Source: Erwinia pyri
Lineage (GTDB): Bacteria > Pseudomonadota > Gammaproteobacteria > Enterobacterales > Enterobacteriaceae
Direction of reading: 5' to 3'
Length of the DNA: 64,000 bases
Assembly: GCF_030758455.1 (NCBI RefSeq)
Contig: NZ_CP132353.1
Location: 2,914,001-2,978,000, forward strand
Shown here: in pieces, positions 60,042 through 64,000 of the stretch
Layout of the letters: each line of letters begins with the position of its first letter
How positions within the stretch are numbered: position 1 is the stretch's first letter
The notes under the pieces: model-generated
Databases searched by the model: none
What the model saw: the letters and a program-made list of their open reading frames with translations, nothing else
What the model was told of the DNA's origin: nothing
Translations under genes and position numbers: made by a program

Positions 60042-61718
60042 TTACTCGCCTTTAGCTGCTTTGAAGGCTTCAGCCATAGCGTTAGAGAAGTTACCGTCTT
60101 CCTGTTTAGTGTTGTTAACAGTAGCGATGGCTTCTTTCTCGTCAGCCTGGTCTTTAGCACGTACAGAGAGGCTAACAACGCGGTTTTTACGATCAACACC
60201 GGTGAATTTGGCTTCAACATCATCGCCAACATTCAGAACCAGAGTTGCATCTTCAACGCGGTCAACTGAAGCTTCAGAAGCGCGCAGGTAACCTTCAACG
60301 CCGTCTGCCAGTTCAACCGTAGCGCCTTTCGCGTCAACAGCAGTCACTTTACCGTTAACAATAGCACCTTTCTTGTTCAGAGAGATGTAGTTGTTGAACG
60401 GATCTTCTGCCAGCTGCTTAACGCCCAGGGAGATGCGCTCGCGCTCTGCGTCAACCTGCAGAACCACAGCAGCGATTTCGTCGCCTTTCTTGTATTCACG
60501 CACTGCTTCTTCTCCGGTAGCGTTCCAGGAGATGTCAGAGAGGTGAACCAGGCCGTCGATGCCGCCGTCCAGGCCGATGAAGATACCGAAGTCAGTGATT
60601 GACTTGATTTTACCTTCAACACGGTCGCCCTTGTTGTGGGTTTCTGCAAACTGCTGCCATGGGTTAGATTTGCACTGCTTCAGACCCAGGGAGATACGAC
60701 GACGTTCTTCGTCGATATCCAGAACCATAACTTCAACAACATCGCCAACGTTAACAACTTTGGACGGATGGATGTTTTTGTTGGTCCAATCCATTTCTGA
60801 AACGTGCACCAAGCCTTCAACGCCCTCTTCGATTTCAACGAAGCAGCCGTAGTCGGTCAGGTTGGTCACGCGGCCAGTCAGCTTGGTGCCTTCCGGGTAA
60901 CGCTTAGCGATAGCGACCCATGGATCTTCGCCCAGCTGTTTCAGACCCAGAGAAACACGGGTACGTTCGCGGTCGAACTTCAGCACTTTAACAGTGATTT
61001 CGTCGCCAACGTTGACAATTTCGCTTGGATGCTTAACGCGTTTCCATGCCATGTCAGTGATGTGCAGCAGGCCATCAACGCCGCCCAGATCAACGAAGGC
61101 GCCGTAGTCAGTCAGGTTCTTAACGATACCCTTAACTTCCATGCCTTCCTGCAGGTTTTCCAGCAGCTGATCGCGCTCTGCGCTGTTTTCAGATTCGATA
61201 ACCGCACGACGTGAAACCACCACGTTGTTGCGTTTCTGATCCAGCTTGATCACTTTGAATTCAAGCTCTTTGCCTTCCAGGTGCAGCGTATCGCGCACTG
61301 GACGGACATCAACCAGGGAACCTGGCAGGAACGCACGAATGCCGTTCAGCTCAACAGTGAAGCCGCCCTTGACTTTGCCGTTGATAACACCGGTAACGGT
61401 TTCAGCTTCTTCATAAGCTTTTTCCAGCGTGATCCAAGCTTCGTGACGTTTAGCTTTCTCACGGGACAGCAGAGTTTCACCGAAGCCGTCTTCTACAGCA
61501 TCCAGAGCTACGTCAACTTCGTCGCCAACCTGGATTTCCAGTTCGCCAGCTGCGTTTTTGAACTGCTCTGCAGGAATTGCAGATTCAGATTTCAGGCCCG
61601 CATCAACCAGAACGATGTCTTTGTCGATAGAGACAACAACACCACGAACGATGGAACCCGGACGGGTTTCGATTTCTTTCAGGGACTCTTCAAAGAGTTG
61701 AGCAAAAGATTCAGTCAT
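60042..61718 (-). CDS. rpsA: 30S ribosomal protein S1
   Basis: 558 aa, one longer than E. coli. Six S1 (OB-fold) repeats are visible: starts near [74 protein letters not shown] and [14 protein letters not shown]. The first two bind the ribosome and the rest mRNA. The start codon lacks a Shine-Dalgarno (AAGATTATCAATATG), typical of this gene, whose leader is read efficiently without one and is autorepressed by S1. Strong codon bias. Confidence 0.99.
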   Translation of the reverse strand: MTESFAQLFEESLKEIETRPGSIVRGVVVSIDKDIVLVDAGLKSESAIPAEQFKNAAGELEIQVGDEVDVALDAVEDGFGETLLSREKAKRHEAWITLEKAYEEAETVTGVINGKVKGGFTVELNGIRAFLPGSLVDVRPVRDTLHLEGKELEFKVIKLDQKRNNVVVSRRAVIESENSAERDQLLENLQEGMEVKGIVKNLTDYGAFVDLGGVDGLLHITDMAWKRVKHPSEIVNVGDEITVKVLKFDRERTRVSLGLKQLGEDPWVAIAKRYPEGTKLTGRVTNLTDYGCFVEIEEGVEGLVHVSEMDWTNKNIHPSKVVNVGDVVEVMVLDIDEERRRISLGLKQCKSNPWQQFAETHNKGDRVEGKIKSITDFGIFIGLDGGIDGLVHLSDISWNATGEEAVREYKKGDEIAAVVLQVDAERERISLGVKQLAEDPFNNYISLNKKGAIVNGKVTAVDAKGATVELADGVEGYLRASEASVDRVEDATLVLNVGDDVEAKFTGVDRKNRVVSLSVRAKDQADEKEAIATVNNTKQEDGNFSNAMAEAFKAAKGE

Positions 61719-61846
61719 ATTGATAATCTTATGGATTCTTCAATTTAACGTCCACCTGACATCCTGCCGGGTGGGGTTGTTTCACATGCCCCATGACGTC
61801 CATATCAAAGGGTTAAAAGATTCTGTTGGACCCTGCGGTCCTGGTT
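61719..61846 (-). promoter_or_regulatory. rpsA leader (probable S1 autoregulatory region)
   Basis: 128 nt between cmk and rpsA. On the minus strand it can form GGACC-GCAG-GGTCC, GGGG/CCCC around CATGTGAAACAA, and a CACC/GGTG hairpin, then an A/U-rich single-stranded start region without Shine-Dalgarno. This layout resembles the hairpin series of the E. coli rpsA leader. Promoters were not assigned. Confidence 0.55.
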
Positions 61847-62533
61847 TCACTGCGGCAACGATAACGTTTTACGCGCATAATTGAGCGCAGTTTCAATAAC
61901 TTGCTCAATTGACATGCTGGTTGAATCCAGCACCAGCGCATCGTTTGCCGGTATCAGCGGCGCAATGGCGCGATTACGATCGCGATCATCACGTTCTTTT
62001 ATCTCAGATAAAAGGCGCTCAAAGTTAACACTAAAGCCCTTTTCCTGCAACTGTAGCATACGCCTGTGCGCTCGCTCTTCCGAACTGGCATCAAGGAAGA
62101 TTTTTACCGGCGCATCCGGGAAGACCACGGTGCCCATGTCACGCCCGTCAGCAATTAAGCCGGGGGTATCACGGAAGGCGCGCTGGCGACGAAGCAGAGC
62201 CTCGCGTACCCGGGGAAAAGCCGCCACTTTAGAGGCGGTATTGCTGACATCCTGGGTGCGAATTTCGCTCGTTACGTCTTCACCTTCCAGAATGACCTGC
62301 ATTTCTCCCTGGGTAGAGACAAAGCGAACGTCAAGATGCGCCGCGATCGGCACTAATGCCTCTTCAGAAGTGATATCCACCTGATGATGCAAAGCGGCCA
62401 GCGCCAGCACGCGATAGATCGCGCCCGAATCCAGAAGGTGCCATTGCAAGGCTTCCGCCATCGCTTTACACAAGGTCCCTTTACCCGCACCACTTGGGCC
62501 ATCAATGGTGATCACCGGGGCTATAGCCGTCAT
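61847..62533 (-). CDS. cmk: Cytidylate kinase
   Basis: 228 aa. Phosphorylates CMP and dCMP to diphosphates. P-loop [13 protein letters not shown] at the N-terminus; CMP-binding [38 protein letters not shown]; lid [17 protein letters not shown]. The ATG at 62533 is preceded by CAGGAGAACG. It is followed by rpsA as in E. coli. The E. coli gene ycaL that lies between aroA and cmk is absent here. Confidence 0.98.
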   Translation of the reverse strand: MTAIAPVITIDGPSGAGKGTLCKAMAEALQWHLLDSGAIYRVLALAALHHQVDITSEEALVPIAAHLDVRFVSTQGEMQVILEGEDVTSEIRTQDVSNTASKVAAFPRVREALLRRQRAFRDTPGLIADGRDMGTVVFPDAPVKIFLDASSEERAHRRMLQLQEKGFSVNFERLLSEIKERDDRDRNRAIAPLIPANDALVLDSTSMSIEQVIETALNYARKTLSLPQ

Positions 62534-62739
62534 GTCGTTCTCCTGTCGGTGGAATGCCTGTTGCCTGCTCAGACAAATATCGACGCGCATTATACGCTGC
62601 TATAGCTATGATCGTTACCCCTTAAGCATAGTCGCGATCAAATTAATCAGGAGGAATTGCGTGCTTCAGGCGGGAGAAACCTTACAGGACGTGAGTCAGC
62701 TCGCAACCCGCTGCACCGAAATGCAGCGGATTTACAGAT

Positions 62740-64000
62740 TTATGCCAATTTGCTGATGCGGGCCAGCTGTTCGAAATAATCGGGGAAGGTTTTTGCCGTG
62801 CATTTTGGATCAAGAATGGTCACCGGCGTGGAGGACAACGCCACCAGTGAAAAACACATCGCCATACGGTGGTCGTTATAGGTGCCGATTTCAGCAAACT
62901 TGATCGCCTCTGGCGGCGTCACGCGAATGTAATTATGCCCTTCCTCAACTTCAGCGCCGACTTTACGCAGCTCAGTGGCCATCGCAGCCAGGCGGTCTGT
63001 CTCTTTCACGCGCCAGTTATAGATGTTACGCATTACCGTGGTGCCTTTAGCAAACAGCGCTGCGGTAGCGATGGTCATCGCCGCATCCGGAATATGATTC
63101 ATATCCAGATCGATGGCGTTCAGCTCACCGCGGGTACAGGCAATATAGTCATCGCCCCACTCAACGATCGCGCCCATCTTCTCCAGTACGTCAGCAAAGC
63201 GAATATCACCCTGCATGCTGTTGCGACCAATACCGGTCACTTTTACCGTACCGCCTTTGATGGCCGCCGCCGCCAGGAAGTAGGAGGCAGAAGAGGCATC
63301 GCCTTCCACCAGATAGTCGCCTGGCGAAACATATTGCTGATTGCCGCTGATCTTGAACACGCTGTAGCTGTCGTTGATGACTTCCACGCCGAAGGTGCGC
63401 ATCAGGTTAAGCGTGATATCAATATAGGGTTTTGAAACCAGCTCTCCTTTAATAACAATTTTAGTGTCATTCGGCGCCAGCGGTGCGGTCATCAGCAGCG
63501 CGGTGAGGAACTGGCTTGAAACGCTGCCATCCACTGAGACTTCGCCGCCGGTGAAGCCGCCTTTAAGATGCAGAGGAGGATAATCTGTCTGCTCAAGGTA
63601 GTCGATTTGAGCCCCGCCCTGACGCAATGCATCAACCAGATGACCAATGGGACGCTCTTTCATCCGTGGCTCACCGGTCAGCACAATATCGTTCCCGCCC
63701 AGGCAAAGTGCTGCGGCCAGCGGGCGCATTGCCGTCCCTGCATTCCCTAAAAAGAGCTCCAATGGGCCTTCCGCACGCAGAGGAGCACCCTGACCCACCA
63801 CTTCGCAGACAGTCCGATCTTTTGAAAGCGTAAAGCTGACGTTTAGCGCTTTCAGCGCCGTCAACATGTGGCGTACGTCATCGCTGTCCAACAGGTTGGT
63901 GAGACGTGTTGTGCCTTTTGCCAGTGCTGCCAGTAATAAAGCGCGGTTAGAAACGCTTTTCGAGCCGGGCAGATTAACGGTGCCGTCTACCAGCGCGATA
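62740..64000 (-). CDS. aroA: 5-enolpyruvylshikimate-3-phosphate synthase, 5' end cut by window edge
   Basis: Joins shikimate-3-phosphate and phosphoenolpyruvate in the shikimate pathway. The frame stays open to the right edge, where it reads [20 protein letters not shown], so only about eight N-terminal residues are missing relative to E. coli AroA. Active-site stretches: [66 protein letters not shown] and [14 protein letters not shown]. The C-terminus [15 protein letters not shown] is complete. Confidence 0.98.
   Translation of the reverse strand, partial: IALVDGTVNLPGSKSVSNRALLLAALAKGTTRLTNLLDSDDVRHMLTALKALNVSFTLSKDRTVCEVVGQGAPLRAEGPLELFLGNAGTAMRPLAAALCLGGNDIVLTGEPRMKERPIGHLVDALRQGGAQIDYLEQTDYPPLHLKGGFTGGEVSVDGSVSSQFLTALLMTAPLAPNDTKIVIKGELVSKPYIDITLNLMRTFGVEVINDSYSVFKISGNQQYVSPGDYLVEGDASSASYFLAAAAIKGGTVKVTGIGRNSMQGDIRFADVLEKMGAIVEWGDDYIACTRGELNAIDLDMNHIPDAAMTIATAALFAKGTTVMRNIYNWRVKETDRLAAMATELRKVGAEVEEGHNYIRVTPPEAIKFAEIGTYNDHRMAMCFSLVALSSTPVTILDPKCTAKTFPDYFEQLARISKLA

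Noticed and set aside
1..64000. CRISPR array, prophage, insertion sequence, tRNA or rRNA gene
   Set aside because: No regular spacer-repeat series, transposase, integrase or structural RNA pattern was found; gene order is core-like throughout.
1..64000. matS sites for MatP
   Set aside because: Scanning by eye for GTGAC-N3-GTCAC gave no match, as expected outside the Ter region. A computed pattern search would settle it.

Overview
The window is a gene-dense stretch of core chromosome from a member of the Enterobacterales. Nearly every protein is close to full length against its Escherichia coli counterpart, and the gene order follows the E. coli region from aroA through ompF and ompA to tusE, in inverted orientation. 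The moderate divergence, especially in SulA, Sxy, CsgI, LdtD and the OmpF loops, suggests a relative such as Erwinia or Pantoea rather than E. coli itself. That placement is an inference. I see no phage, insertion sequence, CRISPR array, tRNA or rRNA gene.

Left part (1-15100): tusE (cut by the edge), acyP, rlmI, hspQ, yccU, csgI, mgsA, helD, yccF-yccS, sxy/tfoX, sulA, ompA, matP, lonH, fabA and rmf. These cover tRNA thiolation, rRNA methylation, heat shock, methylglyoxal synthesis, DNA repair, SOS division arrest, the major outer-membrane protein, Ter macrodomain organisation, unsaturated fatty acid synthesis and ribosome hibernation. Several control sites are readable: a sigma-32-type promoter at hspQ, a LexA box at sulA, a CRP-S-like site at sxy, and FadR and FabR operators at fabA.

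Middle part (15300-30500): a leftward cluster rlmKL-uup-pqiA-pqiB-pqiC (rRNA methylation, ABC-F ATPase, MCE lipid transport), then ycbX, zapC, pyrD and the rightward alkanesulfonate operon ssuEADCB. The elf/ycb fimbrial genes that separate pyrD from ssu in E. coli K-12 are absent.

Right part (30500-64000): pepN, pncB, asnS, ompF, aspC, gloC, mepK, ldtD, the cmoM-mukF-mukE-mukB condensin operon, elyC, ycbJ, ycaR-kdsB, ycaQ, lpxK-msbA, comEC (ycaI), ihfB, rpsA, cmk and the 3' portion of aroA. Envelope assembly is a recurring theme here: LPS synthesis and export (kdsB, lpxK, msbA), peptidoglycan (mepK, ldtD, elyC) and porins.

I found no clearly new multi-gene system. The least explained DNA is the 442-bp ssuB-pepN spacer. 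It holds a large branched palindrome, a 45-bp tandem repeat and an inverted partial copy of that repeat. Other leads are a kinase-fold protein (YcbJ) that seems to have lost its catalytic aspartates, a Lon-like protease without a visible Walker A motif, and a second degenerate repeat patch after aspC.
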